Source of the DNA: UMGS1696 sp964558485
Lineage (GTDB): Bacteria > Bacillota > Clostridia > Oscillospirales > CAG-272
DNA: 29,411 nucleotides
Assembly (NCBI GenBank): GCA_964558485.1
Contig: CAZLED010000030.1
Coordinates: 1-29,411, forward strand
Direction: 5' to 3'
The translations under genes and the position numbers were made by a program. Below the pieces are notes generated by a model. The model was not told where the DNA came from and searched no databases. It saw only the letters and a list, made by a program, of their open reading frames with translations. Below, in pieces: positions 16,039 through 23,777 of this stretch (position 1 is its first letter; the number at the start of each line of letters is the position of its first letter).

Positions 16039-16728
16039 CTAAACGATCTTAGTATAAAAGCTTTCCGTGCCGTATGTTTCGTAGTATTCGTCCCGGAGAA
16101 TGGCGCAGGTACCGACGGACACAAAATTGCCTTTGACGAACATACAGTCCCGGGCTACCCCTTCAAAGGTCATACCCACCTTTTCCATGACCCGGCGGCT
16201 GGCGTCGTTGCCCACCATATACCGCGCTTCGATCCGGTGCAGATGCAGCTCTGTGAAGCCAAATTGCAGCACAGCCCGAACCGCCTCCGGTGCGATGCCC
16301 TGGCCCCAGTAGGCAGGATTCACCACGTAGCCCACCTCGGCTGCCTTGTGATCCGGCATGAACCGGGTAAAGCCACAGGTGCCGATCATTTTGCCCCGTA
16401 CCAGCTCGGCCTTGTCGAAAAACACCGAAGCGAGGGACGACGACAGCCCCTCACTGCCCGGTTCTCGCAGGACGATGGCCCAGTCGTGAAATTCCCCTTG
16501 CCGGTACCGGGACTGCAGATAGGACAGGTAGCGTGTGGTGTAGTTCAGGTCGTCGTGCTCACGCCACAGCAGATACCGTGTGACCCGGCTCTGGCAGGCG
16601 TATTCGTACATATCCTTGGCATCGGCCTTCCGCATCCGGCGCAGAGTCAGTCGGGGCGTTTCCAGGATCGGTGGATCCCGGAAAATGCGCTGTATTTCGG
16701 TTTGCATCATGAGACCGGTCAGACTCAC
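16039..16728 (-). CDS. GNAT acetyltransferase, RimJ/RimL-like
   Basis: A 229-residue acetyltransferase of the ribosomal-protein N-acetyltransferase type; the substrate is unknown. It opens with the usual L22-E-T-P-R-L-T-L-R-R strand, has E131-V-G-Y-V-V and the acetyl-CoA loop W141-G-Q-G-I-A-P-E-A, then N174-D-A-S-R-R-V-M-E-K-V-G. An insert of about 18 residues (91-108) lies between two core strands. The start is probably the GTG at 16728, which overlaps the ychF stop as GTGA, so translation is coupled. In-frame ATGs at 16710 and 16707 are alternatives, none with a clear ribosome binding site. Confidence 0.85.
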   Translation of the reverse strand: MSLTGLMMQTEIQRIFRDPPILETPRLTLRRMRKADAKDMYEYACQSRVTRYLLWREHDDLNYTTRYLSYLQSRYRQGEFHDWAIVLREPGSEGLSSSLASVFFDKAELVRGKMIGTCGFTRFMPDHKAAEVGYVVNPAYWGQGIAPEAVRAVLQFGFTELHLHRIEARYMVGNDASRRVMEKVGMTFEGVARDCMFVKGNFVSVGTCAILRDEYYETYGTESFYTKIV

Positions 16729-17819
16729 ACGTTGAACCGGAACAGGACCACATCACCGTCGGCAATGACATACTCCTTGCCTTCGGAGCGCACCAGTCCC
16801 TTTTCCTTGGCGGCATTCATGGAACCGCAGGCCACCAAATCGTCAAAGGCCACGATCTCGGCACGGATGAAGCCACGTTCAAAGTCGGAGTGGATCTTGC
16901 CGGCTGCCTGGGGTGCTTTTGTGCCCTTGACGATGGTCCAGGCACGAACCTCCTTGGGACCGGCGGTCAGGTAGCTGATGTACCCAAGCAGGGCATAGCT
17001 TGCCTTGATCAGTCTGTCCAGCCCGCTTTCGGCAATGCCCATCTCCTCAAGGAACATAGCCTTTTCTTCCGGATCCAGCTCGGCGATCTCTGCTTCGATC
17101 CCGGCACAAACGGGAATGACCTGTGCGCCTTCCTTTTCGGCAGCAGCGCAGATCTGCTTGTACAGCTCGTTGTCGGGAGAAACACCGGCGGCTTCCGCTT
17201 CGCTGACGTTGGCCACATAGATGACCGGCTTCATGGTGAGCAGGGTCAGGTCTTCCATCAGCGCCCGCTCATCCTCGGTGTATTCCAGGGAACGTGCGGT
17301 GGTGCCTTCGTTCAGGGCATCCAGCACTCTCTGGTACAGTTCCAGCTGACCGGCCAGGGTCTTGTCGCCCTTCATGAGCTTCTGTACCTTGTCGATCCGC
17401 TTTTCCAACACTTCGATGTCTGCATAGATCAGCTCTAAGTTGATGGTCTCCAGGTCCCGGATGGGGTCGATGCCGCCGTCTACGTGGATGATGTCGTCGT
17501 CCACAAAGCAGCGCAGCACGTGTACCACAGCGTCTACGTCCCGGATGTGGGAGAGGAACTTGTTGCCCAATCCTTCACCCTTGGAGGCACCACGCAACAG
17601 CCATGCAATGTCCACGAACTCCACCACAGCCGGCGTGTACAGCTGGGGATCGTACATCTTCGCTAGCACATCCAGACGGCTGTCCGGCACCTGTACCATG
17701 CCTACATTGGGGTCGATGGTGCAGAAGGGGTAGTTGGCACTGGGCGCACCGGCTCCGGTCAGTGCATTGAACAAAGTAGACTTGCCGACGTTCGGCAGTC
17801 CGATAATACCAAGTTTCAT
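16725..17819 (-). CDS. ychF: Redox-regulated ATPase YchF (Obg family)
   Basis: A 364-residue P-loop protein of the OLA1/YchF family, cytoplasmic and ribosome-associated, which hydrolyses ATP rather than GTP and is linked to stress response. G7-L-P-N-V-G-K-S is the P loop, N28-Y-P-F-C-T-I and the switch D69-I-A-W-L-L follow, a coiled-coil insertion lies about 135-215 and a C-terminal TGS-like domain ends in ...VVLFRFNV. Length is standard. The start at 17819 follows AAAAGGAAAT. A consensus promoter lies about 60 bases upstream. Its stop overlaps the start of the acetyltransferase gene by four bases. Confidence 0.95.
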   Translation of the reverse strand: MKLGIIGLPNVGKSTLFNALTGAGAPSANYPFCTIDPNVGMVQVPDSRLDVLAKMYDPQLYTPAVVEFVDIAWLLRGASKGEGLGNKFLSHIRDVDAVVHVLRCFVDDDIIHVDGGIDPIRDLETINLELIYADIEVLEKRIDKVQKLMKGDKTLAGQLELYQRVLDALNEGTTARSLEYTEDERALMEDLTLLTMKPVIYVANVSEAEAAGVSPDNELYKQICAAAEKEGAQVIPVCAGIEAEIAELDPEEKAMFLEEMGIAESGLDRLIKASYALLGYISYLTAGPKEVRAWTIVKGTKAPQAAGKIHSDFERGFIRAEIVAFDDLVACGSMNAAKEKGLVRSEGKEYVIADGDVVLFRFNV

Positions 17820-17879
17820 GATTTATATTTCCTTTTCATTTTTTGTCCTGTTTTTGTCAGAGGTAAAAATACACAGTTT

Positions 17880-17908
17880 ATTATACACCCAACGGCGGAG
17901 AAAATCAA
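17880..17908 (-). promoter_or_regulatory. ychF promoter
   Basis: On the minus strand TTGATT (17908-17903), 17 bases and a perfect TATAAT (17885-17880) make a strong sigma-A promoter, with transcription expected from about 17873. Confidence 0.75.
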
Positions 17909-17990
17909 GCATTTCTCGGAAAATCCAAGTTTTTGTTTTTGCAAGATGTCATGGGAAATAAAACCGGTTGTTCACAAAATCACGGTAGAC

Positions 17991-18019
17991 TTGGGGAAAA
18001 GATTGTGGTACTATATAGA
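17991..18019 (+). promoter_or_regulatory. Weak candidate promoter for the gene at 18112
   Basis: TTGGGG, a 17-base spacer and TATAGA stand about 90 bases before the start at 18112. The -35 match is only three of six, so the call is tentative. Confidence 0.35.
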
Positions 18020-18111
18020 TAACGTGTATCTTGCTGTCCGTTTCCTTCCATAGACATACACATGGCCCCTTTTGCATATGCTGTGCCAAAAGCGAAAAAA
18101 AGGAGCAGGGT

Positions 18112-18639
18112 ATGAAGTGTGGTACGGTGTACGGAAAAAGGTTTTGTCTATTGTCGGTTTGCTTTGCGGCGGCGATGGTGTGTGGGATGCAGATCGGACA
18201 ACGGTTGCCAACGCTGTGTGTGGTGCTCATGCCAAACGAGCTGCCAACAAGTCTCGCCCAAGCCGGATCGATGACAGCACTGCTTTGTGCCTGGATCGAG
18301 CCACTGGGGAAAACGGCCTTGGCGCTGCTGCTGTGGTATCTGGTGCGCCTTGTGTCCCTGGGGGAGCCTGTGGTGGCGCAGGTGGCCTTTCCGGTGCTGA
18401 CTGCTTGTCGAGGGTGTCTGTTGGGGTTGTGTCTGCCCATGGTGCTGCCCGGACAGAACGGCGCAGGACAGGTGCTGGGAAACGCCTTGCCGGGACTGGT
18501 CTGCTACTTCGCCGTGTCGGTGCTCTGCATGGGCTTTGCGGCAGGAGACGACCGCTTTGGCATAGGCCGCACCACAGGACGCTTTCTGACCCACGCCGGT
18601 GCTGTGTTTGCCATCACCCTATGCCTGGGACTGGTGTGA
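18112..18639 (+). CDS. Hypothetical multi-pass membrane protein
   Basis: I do not recognise this 175-residue protein with certainty. It is very hydrophobic, with about four or five predicted membrane segments (roughly 10-30, 55-78, 85-112, 118-142 and 152-175) and many cysteines (for example C3, C12, C17 and C24). A central stretch, TACRGCLLGLCLPMVL, faintly recalls the membrane segments of SpoIIM-type sporulation proteins, but that is a guess. The start at 18112 follows AAAGGAGC with good spacing. It stands alone between the divergent ychF and a DUF624-like gene 58 bases downstream, with which it may be co-transcribed. Confidence 0.65.
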   Translation: MKCGTVYGKRFCLLSVCFAAAMVCGMQIGQRLPTLCVVLMPNELPTSLAQAGSMTALLCAWIEPLGKTALALLLWYLVRLVSLGEPVVAQVAFPVLTACRGCLLGLCLPMVLPGQNGAGQVLGNALPGLVCYFAVSVLCMGFAAGDDRFGIGRTTGRFLTHAGAVFAITLCLGLV

Positions 18640-18697
18640 CGATAAACGATAGAAGTGACAAAACGATACGAAATCATAATAAAAGAGGAACAATACA

Positions 18698-19732
18698 ATG
18701 CCCATGGACGAAAACGAAAAGCATACCTTGGACGAACTGGAAGCAGAGGAGCTTGCCGAGATCGCTGCCAAGGAGAAAAAGGAAAGCGGCTTCAATCCCT
18801 TCCGGAAGACCTATTCCGATGGGGAAGGCGTATCCAAAGAGGAAGAGCAGATCTATGCCCATCCCACACTGAAGAACTTCTTCAAGCTGCTGGGCCGGCG
18901 GCTGAACCAGATCCTATCGGTGAACTTACTCATGGTGTTCGGGAATTTCTTCCTGTTCTTTGCCCTGTTTGCCATCAGCGGCTATGCCTCCATCCACTCC
19001 ACCGCACCCTATTTCTCCAACTTTGCGGCGCTGAATGGGGTCTATAAATTCGATCCGTCACCGGCTACGGCGGCGTTGATGGGTATATTCGGTATGCAGG
19101 CTGACATCACCGTGCTGTCCACCGTGGACTACATCTTGCTTGCCATCTCGGCCCTGACGATCTTTACCTTTGGTCCCGTGAACGTGGGCTGTACCTACAT
19201 CCTGCGGAACATCTTCCGTGGCGAAGGCATCTTCCTGTGGCACGATTTCTTCCACGCCGTTAAGCGGAACCTGCGGCAGGGGATCATCTACGGGATCCTG
19301 GACGCTGTGATCATGTTCCTGCTGATCTACGATATCTTCTTCTTCAACCTGAACTATGGGCTGAACACCGCACTGAATATGATGTTCTTTGCAGCGCTGT
19401 TCATGCTGATTTTGTACATCATCATGCGGCCGTACATCTACCTGATGCTGGTGACCTTTGATTTGTCCATTTTCAAAATGTTCAAGAATGCGCTGCTGTT
19501 CACCGTGCTGGGCGTCAAGCGGAACATCATGTCCTTCCTGGGCATCGTGGCACTGGCTGTGATCGAATACGCACTGCTGATGATCTATTTCCCCTTGGGC
19601 GTGATCCTGCCCTTTGTGGGACTGTTCTCCATCGGCTACATGATGCAGATCTACGGCGCCTTCCCCAAGATCAAGGAGATCATGATCGATCCCTATTACG
19701 AACAGGCTGCCGTTCCTGCCGAAGAAGCATAA
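18698..19732 (+). CDS. DUF624 (YesL-like) membrane protein
   Basis: A 344-residue integral membrane protein. The first 65 residues are polar and acidic (MPMDENEKHTLDELEAEELAE), followed by about six hydrophobic segments, starting with VNLLMVFGNFFLFFALFAI near 74. The segment F-T-F-G-P-V-N-V-G-C-T-Y-I-L-R and the H-D-F-F-H-A-V-K-R-N motif match the DUF624 family, in which YesL of Bacillus is the named example. Those genes often sit near carbohydrate transporters, but the biochemical role is unknown. The start at 18698 follows AGAGGAACA. The charged N-terminal extension is longer than in typical members. Confidence 0.75.
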   Translation: MPMDENEKHTLDELEAEELAEIAAKEKKESGFNPFRKTYSDGEGVSKEEEQIYAHPTLKNFFKLLGRRLNQILSVNLLMVFGNFFLFFALFAISGYASIHSTAPYFSNFAALNGVYKFDPSPATAALMGIFGMQADITVLSTVDYILLAISALTIFTFGPVNVGCTYILRNIFRGEGIFLWHDFFHAVKRNLRQGIIYGILDAVIMFLLIYDIFFFNLNYGLNTALNMMFFAALFMLILYIIMRPYIYLMLVTFDLSIFKMFKNALLFTVLGVKRNIMSFLGIVALAVIEYALLMIYFPLGVILPFVGLFSIGYMMQIYGAFPKIKEIMIDPYYEQAAVPAEEA

Positions 19733-19776
19733 GCATTCATTTCCAGAAAAAATGGGATTTTGAGGCAAAATTAAGA

Positions 19777-19805
19777 AAAACCACATGATGCGTTCATGTA
19801 GTTTT
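19777..19805 (+). terminator. Candidate terminator after the DUF624 gene
   Basis: AAAAC-C-ACATGA pairs with TCATGT-A-GTTTT (one mismatch) around a five-base loop. The T-run is inside the stem and short, so its strength is uncertain. Confidence 0.45.
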
Positions 19806-19817
19806 CACATTGGTGGA

Positions 19818-19831
19818 TTACAATATTGTAA
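19818..19831. promoter_or_regulatory. Perfect 14-bp palindrome, candidate operator
   Basis: TTACAATATTGTAA reads the same on both strands and lies 50 bases before the polyphosphate polymerase start. It contains TACA-N4-TGTA half sites like those of several dimeric repressors, but no cognate regulator can be named. A TACAAT inside it could serve as a -10 box, without a matching -35. Confidence 0.45.
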
Positions 19832-19880
19832 ACAAGGATACAGCACTATCTAACGTTTGTAGAATACAGGAGGAATGGCC

Positions 19881-20552
19881 GTGCAGAACGAAGGGTATCG
19901 GCACGAATACAAGTATCCGGTGACGGCAGGGCAGTGTCTGCTGTTGGCGCATAAGCTGGAGCAGGTGCTGGCAAAGGATGTCCATGCCGGAGACGGAGGC
20001 TACACCATTCGCAGTCTGTATTTCGATGACGACCGGGATACGGCGCTGCGGGAAAAAATGGATGGCGTGGATCCCAGAGAAAAGTTTCGCATTCGTATAT
20101 ACAATCGGCAAAAGGATTATATCTGCCTGGAAAAAAAGTGCAAGCGTGGGGAAATGACCAAAAAGCTCCAATGCCGCCTGACCTATGACCAGTGCATGGC
20201 GATCCTGTCCGGCGATATCGATGGTCTGTGGCGACAGGGCAACGGACTGCTTGCCGAGCTGTATGCCAAAATGCGGGAAGGACTGCGACCCAAAACCATC
20301 GTGGAATACGACCGGATCCCCTTTGTGTACGCACCGGGCAACGTTCGGGTCACGCTGGATCGCTCCATTCGCACAGGGCTTGCGTCTGCGGATCTCTTTG
20401 GAGACGTACCGGTGGTGCCGGTGTCGCCGCTGGACGTGCTGGAAGTGAAGTACGATGCGTATCTGCCCGACGTGGTGCGCCTGCTCACAGCCGGTCTGGA
20501 AACAAGCCGCATTTCCGTTTCCAAATATGCGCTGTGCCGCCGGTATTTGTGA
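19881..20552 (+). CDS. VTC-domain polyphosphate polymerase
   Basis: A 223-residue protein of the VTC/CYTH-like tunnel fold, which in yeast Vtc4 and bacterial relatives makes polyphosphate from ATP. The basic strands of the tunnel are visible: R-H-E-Y-K-Y, R-S-L-Y-F-D, F-R-I-R-I-Y, L-E-K-K-C-K-R, V-E-Y-D-R, V-T-L-D-R-S-I-R, L-E-V-K-Y-D and S-K-Y. The AGGAGG at 19868-19873 is one base from the ATG at 19875 but seven from the GTG at 19881, so GTG is the likelier start. The next gene (DUF4956) follows after 51 bases, a pairing seen in many bacteria, often with a CotH kinase that is missing here. Activity is inferred from the family. Confidence 0.82.
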   Translation: MQNEGYRHEYKYPVTAGQCLLLAHKLEQVLAKDVHAGDGGYTIRSLYFDDDRDTALREKMDGVDPREKFRIRIYNRQKDYICLEKKCKRGEMTKKLQCRLTYDQCMAILSGDIDGLWRQGNGLLAELYAKMREGLRPKTIVEYDRIPFVYAPGNVRVTLDRSIRTGLASADLFGDVPVVPVSPLDVLEVKYDAYLPDVVRLLTAGLETSRISVSKYALCRRYL

Positions 20553-20603
20553 CCTCGCAGGAATAAGTTGCCCCATTACTTATCATAAAGGAAGTACACG
20601 ATT

Positions 20604-21281
20604 ATGTTATCATTCTCCGATCTGTTCAAATCCAATGCATTGTCCCAGGATGTAACGTTGTTCACGCCGGTGGATACGGTGCTGTTTCTGGCACTGGCGT
20701 TCCTGTTAGGTCTGTTCATTTGCTTTATCTACAAGATCACCTACAGCGGCGTGCTGTTTTCCCGTTCCTTTGCGGTATCGCTGATTGGCATGACCATGAT
20801 CTCCACCTTCATTATCTTAGCGGTCACCTCCAATGTGGTGCTGTCGCTGGGTATGGTGGGTGCGCTGTCCATCGTGCGTTTCCGGGCAGCCATCAAGGAT
20901 CCGCTGGACATTGTGTACCTGTTCTGGGCACTGGCCGCCGGTATCGTGCTGGGCGCACGCCAATTCTTCCTGGCCATCTTAGGTTCGCTGGTCATCGGTG
21001 GGATCCTGTTCCTGCTTGCCAAGGTGGGACATGGCGGAAAAGATTATATCGTGATCCTCACTTTTTCTGATGAAAAAGCGGAACAAAACGCCGCCACCAT
21101 CGTCAAAGAAGCCAGCCGACATATGCAGATCAAGACCAAGACCGTGACCCCGGATGCCATGGAAGCCACGTGGGCGGTGTCTCTGTCCGGTGGCGAAATG
21201 GAACTGGTGAACAAGCTGAAGGCTGTAGCCGGCGTAGAAAAAGCGGTGCTGGTGAGCTACAACGGAGAATACATGGAGTAA
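20604..21281 (+). CDS. DUF4956 membrane protein, partner of VTC polymerase
   Basis: A 225-residue protein with about four membrane helices in the first 145 residues (near 25-45, 55-80, 105-120 and 122-140) and a soluble C-terminal domain of about 80 residues of alpha/beta type (YIVILTFSDEKAE... to VLVSYNGEYME). L-S-I-V-R-F-R-A-A-I-K-D-P-L-D between helices is the hallmark of DUF4956. Such genes lie next to VTC-domain polymerase genes, which suggests they anchor the polymerase or move its product, though no function is proven here. The start at 20604 follows AAAGGAAG at a rather long spacing. Confidence 0.82.
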   Translation: MLSFSDLFKSNALSQDVTLFTPVDTVLFLALAFLLGLFICFIYKITYSGVLFSRSFAVSLIGMTMISTFIILAVTSNVVLSLGMVGALSIVRFRAAIKDPLDIVYLFWALAAGIVLGARQFFLAILGSLVIGGILFLLAKVGHGGKDYIVILTFSDEKAEQNAATIVKEASRHMQIKTKTVTPDAMEATWAVSLSGGEMELVNKLKAVAGVEKAVLVSYNGEYME

Positions 21282-21361
21282 TCTTCCGTACATGGGGCAA
21301 CGTTTCACCGCATGACAAAGTTAAAAAATTTAATACATATAAAAAGAGAGGGAAGTATACT

Positions 21362-22054
21362 ATGGGAACCAAACTGCTTGTTGTAGACGATGATGCCAAC
21401 ATCTGCGACCTTTTGAAGCTGTATTTTGAAAATGAAGGGTACGAAGTGAAGATCGCTGGCGATGGCGTGGAAGGAGTCAGCTTCTTCAAGATGTACGAGC
21501 CCGACCTGGTGCTGCTGGACATCATGCTGCCCCGGAACAAGGACGGCTGGCAGGTGTGCCGGGAGATCCGGGAAATTTCCTCCAAGCCCATCATCATGAT
21601 CACCGCCAAAGGGGAAGTGTTCGATAAGGTGCTGGGGCTGGAGCTGGGTGCCGACGACTTTGTGACCAAGCCCTTCGATATGAAGGAGCTGTCGGCCCGG
21701 ATCAAGGCAGTGTTGCGCCGCTATTCTGCCCACGATACCCAGAACGACGATGAGACCATCAAGTTCGAAAATATCGAGATCTCCAAGAGCAAGTACGAGC
21801 TGAAGCTCAATGGCAAGGCTGTGGATATTCCGCCGAAGGAACTGGATCTGCTGTATTTCTTAGCGTCCAACTTCAACCGGGTATTCACCAGAGATGCGCT
21901 GCTGGACAAGGTCTGGGGCTTTGATTATCTGGGCGACTCCCGTACCGTGGACGTACACGTCAAGAGACTCCGGGAAAAGCTGGAAGGCGTATCCGATAAG
22001 TGGAGCCTGAAGACCGTCTGGGGCGTAGGTTATAAATTTGAACTGATCCAATAA
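21362..22054 (+). CDS. OmpR/PhoB-family response regulator
   Basis: A 230-residue two-component regulator. The receiver domain (1-120) has the acidic pair D9/D10, the phosphoryl-accepting D53 in L-L-D-I-M-L-P, T81 and K103 in T-K-P-F. The winged-helix DNA-binding domain (about 130-230) ends in the usual R-T-V-D-V-H-V-K-R-L-R and W-G-V-G-Y-K-F. The start at 21362 follows GAGGGAAG. It lies 80 bases after the polyphosphate membrane gene and 112 before the sensor kinase gene. It is a PhoP/WalR-like architecture; the signal and targets are unknown. Confidence 0.92.
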   Translation: MGTKLLVVDDDANICDLLKLYFENEGYEVKIAGDGVEGVSFFKMYEPDLVLLDIMLPRNKDGWQVCREIREISSKPIIMITAKGEVFDKVLGLELGADDFVTKPFDMKELSARIKAVLRRYSAHDTQNDDETIKFENIEISKSKYELKLNGKAVDIPPKELDLLYFLASNFNRVFTRDALLDKVWGFDYLGDSRTVDVHVKRLREKLEGVSDKWSLKTVWGVGYKFELIQ

Positions 22055-22068
22055 TAAGAAGATACTCT

Positions 22069-22148
22069 ATAAGAAGTAAGAAGGAGCGTGGCGAAAAATT
22101 GGTCTTGCAGCCAAAGGTTTTCACACGCTCTGGTTTCTTGCTTCTTAT
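22069..22148. repeat. Palindromic hairpin repeat (AAGAAGTAAGA family) between regulator and kinase genes
   Basis: The 80-base element folds as nested inverted repeats: ATAAGAAGTAAGAA (22069-22082) with TTCTTGCTTCTTAT (22135-22148), GAGCGTG (22084-22090) with CACGCTC (22124-22130), then GAAAA/TTTTC and TTGG/CCAA towards the loop. The outer arm matches the repeat at 12737-12790, but the inner part differs. It fills the space in front of the kinase start. Confidence 0.75.
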
Positions 22149-22166
22149 TTCTTGCCTGATAAAATT

Positions 22167-23693
22167 ATGTTTAAGAGTGTATTTATCAAATATATTTCGG
22201 CATTCATGCTCATCAACATTTTGAGCATCCTGCTGTCCACCACCATCATCACCACGCTTGCCAACAATTACGATGAGAATATCAAGATCCGCACCGTATC
22301 CAAAGCGGCATATTCCATCACGGATTTTATCATCGACGATTACAATCAGAGTGGGCAGATCAATTTCAACGATTATCTAAACGAATCCTTGGGTGAGATC
22401 AAGCCGATCCTGGACATCATGGCCATCAACCAGGAGAATATGCTGGTGTTCGTGTCCGATGGGGTAGGGGACATCAAGCTGGCCGGCGGCGCCGATCGGA
22501 ATCGCCAATATGCCGGGACAGACGGCGTTTTCTCTGAGGATGCGGAGATCTCCTATCCGGCAGAGGTGGTGGCAAAGCTGCAGGAAGGCGGCACCATCAC
22601 CCGTACCGATACACTGGACGGCTTTTTCCAGGAGAACCACATTGTGTACATCCTGCCCATCACCGCACTGGACGGACGTGTGGTAGGCTCCGTCATGACC
22701 TCTACGGCGTCCTCCGGTATGGACGAGCTGCTGAACGCCATGATCAAGACCATCATCATGTCGTCCCTGTGGCTCATGCTGGCGGCTCTGATCGCCATTT
22801 ATATCATCAGCGAGCGACTGGTGTCTCCCATCCGTGCCATGTCCAAGGCATCCAAGGAATTTGCTGCCGGGCATTTTGACGTGCGTGTGCCTGTGGTGGG
22901 CAGTGACGAGGTGGCAGAGCTGGCAGAAGCCTTCAACAATATGGCGGCCTCATTGGAGCACAGCGAAGAAATGCGACGTATGTTCTTAGCCAATGTGTCC
23001 CACGATCTGCGCACGCCCATGACCACCATTTCCGGCTTCATCGACAGCATCTTGGAAGGTGCGATCCCACCGGAGAAATACGAGTATTACCTGGGGGTCA
23101 TCGCCACCGAAGTGCGCCGTCTGTCCCGACTGGTATCCAGTCTGCTGGACATCACCCGGATCCAGGCAGGAGAGCGCAAATTCAATATGGAACCCTTCGA
23201 CATCTGTGAAAAGGCAAGAGAGATCATCATTGCCTCCGAGCAGCGGTTGGAGGACAAACACCTGGACGTGGTGTTCGATGCGGATGCGGACAATATTTTT
23301 GTGGCTGCCGACAAGGATGCCATCCACCAGATCCTGTACAACATCTGCGACAACGCCATCAAATTCTCCGTGGAAGGCGGTCGGTATGAGATCGGCATCC
23401 ATACCAAGGGCAGCAAGGTCACCGTTAGCGTGTACAACGAGGGCTGCGGCATTCCATCGGAGGATCTGCCCTACGTGTTCGACCGGTTCTACAAGAGCGA
23501 CAAGAGCCGGGGACTGGACAAGACCGGTGTGGGTCTGGGGCTGTACATCGCACGGACCATCATCGATGCCCACAACGAAAAGATCTGGGTGGAAAGCGAA
23601 TATGGCAAATGGTGCCGTTTCTCCTTTACGCTGACCAAGACCCTGCCTGCCGAAGCCAAGGAAGACAGAGATACCGAGGAGAAAAAACGCTGA
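22167..23693 (+). CDS. Sensor histidine kinase
   Basis: A 508-residue membrane sensor kinase paired with the upstream response regulator. Membrane helix 1 is about 8-33, an extracellular sensor part about 34-192, helix 2 about 193-215, HAMP 216-268, the phosphoacceptor H279 in N-V-S-H-D-L-R-T-P, then the ATPase domain with the N box Q-I-L-Y-N-I-C-D-N-A-I, G1 N-E-G-C-G-I-P and G2 G-V-G-L-G-L-Y. No ribosome binding site precedes the ATG at 22167 or the TTG at 22152; a palindromic repeat occupies that place. The C-terminal tail is charged. The signal is unknown; the layout is PhoR/WalK-like without a PAS domain that I can see. Confidence 0.9.
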   Translation: MFKSVFIKYISAFMLINILSILLSTTIITTLANNYDENIKIRTVSKAAYSITDFIIDDYNQSGQINFNDYLNESLGEIKPILDIMAINQENMLVFVSDGVGDIKLAGGADRNRQYAGTDGVFSEDAEISYPAEVVAKLQEGGTITRTDTLDGFFQENHIVYILPITALDGRVVGSVMTSTASSGMDELLNAMIKTIIMSSLWLMLAALIAIYIISERLVSPIRAMSKASKEFAAGHFDVRVPVVGSDEVAELAEAFNNMAASLEHSEEMRRMFLANVSHDLRTPMTTISGFIDSILEGAIPPEKYEYYLGVIATEVRRLSRLVSSLLDITRIQAGERKFNMEPFDICEKAREIIIASEQRLEDKHLDVVFDADADNIFVAADKDAIHQILYNICDNAIKFSVEGGRYEIGIHTKGSKVTVSVYNEGCGIPSEDLPYVFDRFYKSDKSRGLDKTGVGLGLYIARTIIDAHNEKIWVESEYGKWCRFSFTLTKTLPAEAKEDRDTEEKKR

Positions 23694-23710
23694 TCCCGTT
23701 TTACGCCAGC

Positions 23711-23738
23711 ATCATGGATGCGTCATCATGGATGCGTC
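23711..23738 (+). repeat. Two-copy 14-bp tandem repeat
   Basis: ATCATGGATGCGTC occurs twice in a row, followed by a degenerate third piece (ATCACACGGATGCC), in the gap between the kinase and methyltransferase genes. It is a small local duplication. Confidence 0.7.
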
Positions 23739-23777
23739 ATCACACGGATGCCAATATAGTATAAAGCAAAGGAAAAT

